A stretch of 60,664 nt of DNA from Deltaproteobacteria bacterium (lineage in GTDB: Bacteria > Desulfobacterota > BSN033 > WVXP01), in contig JAFDHF010000012.1 of the NCBI GenBank assembly GCA_019308905.1, positions 1 to 60,664 on the forward strand. The letters run 5' to 3'. The notes beneath the pieces were generated by a model. It was not told the origin of the DNA. It saw nothing but the letters and a program-made list of their open reading frames with translations, and did not search any database. This document shows, piece by piece, positions 60,563 through 60,664 of the stretch. Position 1 is the stretch's first letter. Each line of letters starts with the position of its first letter. A program made the translations under genes and the position numbers.

Positions 60563-60664
60563 GTGTCGGCAGGGAAGAGTTTGCAAAAGCGTCCTTTGAG
60601 ACGGAGAGATGTGCTGGTGGTGTTCTTTGTCCTGGTCAAGGTCCTTGTTGTCCTGGTACTGTGG
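60563..60664 (+). CDS. probable MotE-like (MgtE-N domain) protein, N-terminal part
   Basis: It runs off the window end. It starts at GTG 60563 behind AGGAGAGG, right after the fliJ stop. The visible 34 residues are a basic head (VSAGKSLQKRPLRRRDV) and the start of a membrane helix (LVVFFVLVKVLVVLVLW). This topology and the position after fliJ match MotE, the chaperone of the stator protein MotC found in related flagellar operons. The rest of the gene is not visible, so the call is by context. Confidence 0.5.
   Translation, partial: MSAGKSLQKRPLRRRDVLVVFFVLVKVLVVLVLW

Noticed and set aside
1-60664. CRISPR array, prophage or defence island
   Set aside because: No regularly spaced direct repeats, no phage structural or integrase genes, no recognisable restriction or abortive-infection genes; the mobile debris is limited to IS fragments.

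Overview
The window looks like a chromosome segment of a GC-rich, flagellated, anaerobic Gram-negative bacterium, most likely a Desulfobacterota ('Deltaproteobacteria') member. This is inferred from four things: a DUF6178 protein, a Tat-exported periplasmic [NiFe] uptake hydrogenase with a full hypABFCDE set, several sigma-54 activators with matching -24/-12 promoters, and a remnant of a 2-oxoacid:ferredoxin oxidoreductase. No rRNA or ribosomal protein gene is present to fix the taxonomy.

Layout. (1) 1-8.3 kb is an accessory, AT-richer, decayed stretch. It holds a cut-off DUF6788-like gene, two SDR oxidoreductases, a DSD1-type PLP enzyme and an M20 amidohydrolase. These sit among transposase debris (IS256-like at 2.5 kb, IS4-like at 7.8-8.3 kb), a broken DUF4143 ATPase and a 70-bp repeat present in two inverted copies. 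(2) 8.3-18 kb holds a DUF6178 protein divergent from a GAF/degenerate-GGDEF + GH5-like glycosidase + small protein operon. Next come an M16 peptidase pair (one active, one inactive), a universal stress protein and an M50 protease with CBS domains. (3) 18.4-29.9 kb, all on the minus strand, reads sensor kinase/NarL-type regulator, hydrogenase small and large subunits, maturation protease, then hypA-B-F-C-D-E. It is a self-contained hydrogenase and maturation locus. (4) 30-37.6 kb is a mosaic of small signalling and housekeeping genes: a secreted Ca-binding-type protein behind a sigma-54 promoter, two PilZ proteins, an FHA protein, tRNA-Ala and tRNA-Leu, a stress protein, khpA, sixA, ilvE, a NYN nuclease and plsY. 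(5) 37.6-40.7 kb has a 1.1-kb leader containing a good promoter and a possible small RNA, then a sigma-70 family factor and an RRM RNA-binding protein. (6) 41-44.9 kb is a GntR-controlled operon of an aminotransferase, an M29-like metal enzyme and a truncated 2-oxoacid oxidoreductase. (7) 45-60.7 kb carries tRNA-Pro, three NtrC-type regulators, a TPR lipoprotein-like/secreted protein, a PAS kinase and the flagellar basal-body/export operon flgB-flgC-fliE-fliF-fliG-fliH-fliI-fliJ-(motE-like, cut by the window end).

How the parts fit. The sigma-54 promoters at 48434 and 54121 sit before the TPR-kinase-regulator operon and before flgB. This matches a flagellar hierarchy in which the kinase and regulator at 51-54 kb switch on flgB onward. 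A third sigma-54 site at 30182 precedes the secreted protein, so that protein may belong to the same or a parallel regulon. The kinase/regulator at 27.4-29.9 kb lies directly upstream of the hydrogenase on the same strand, so it is a candidate hydrogenase regulator. The most distinctive observations are the Pro-to-Cys change at the medial cluster of the hydrogenase small subunit, the complementary active/inactive M16 pair, the GAF/degenerate-GGDEF + glycosidase module, and the transposase-ATPase junction in the decayed island. I found no CRISPR array, prophage or obvious defence system.
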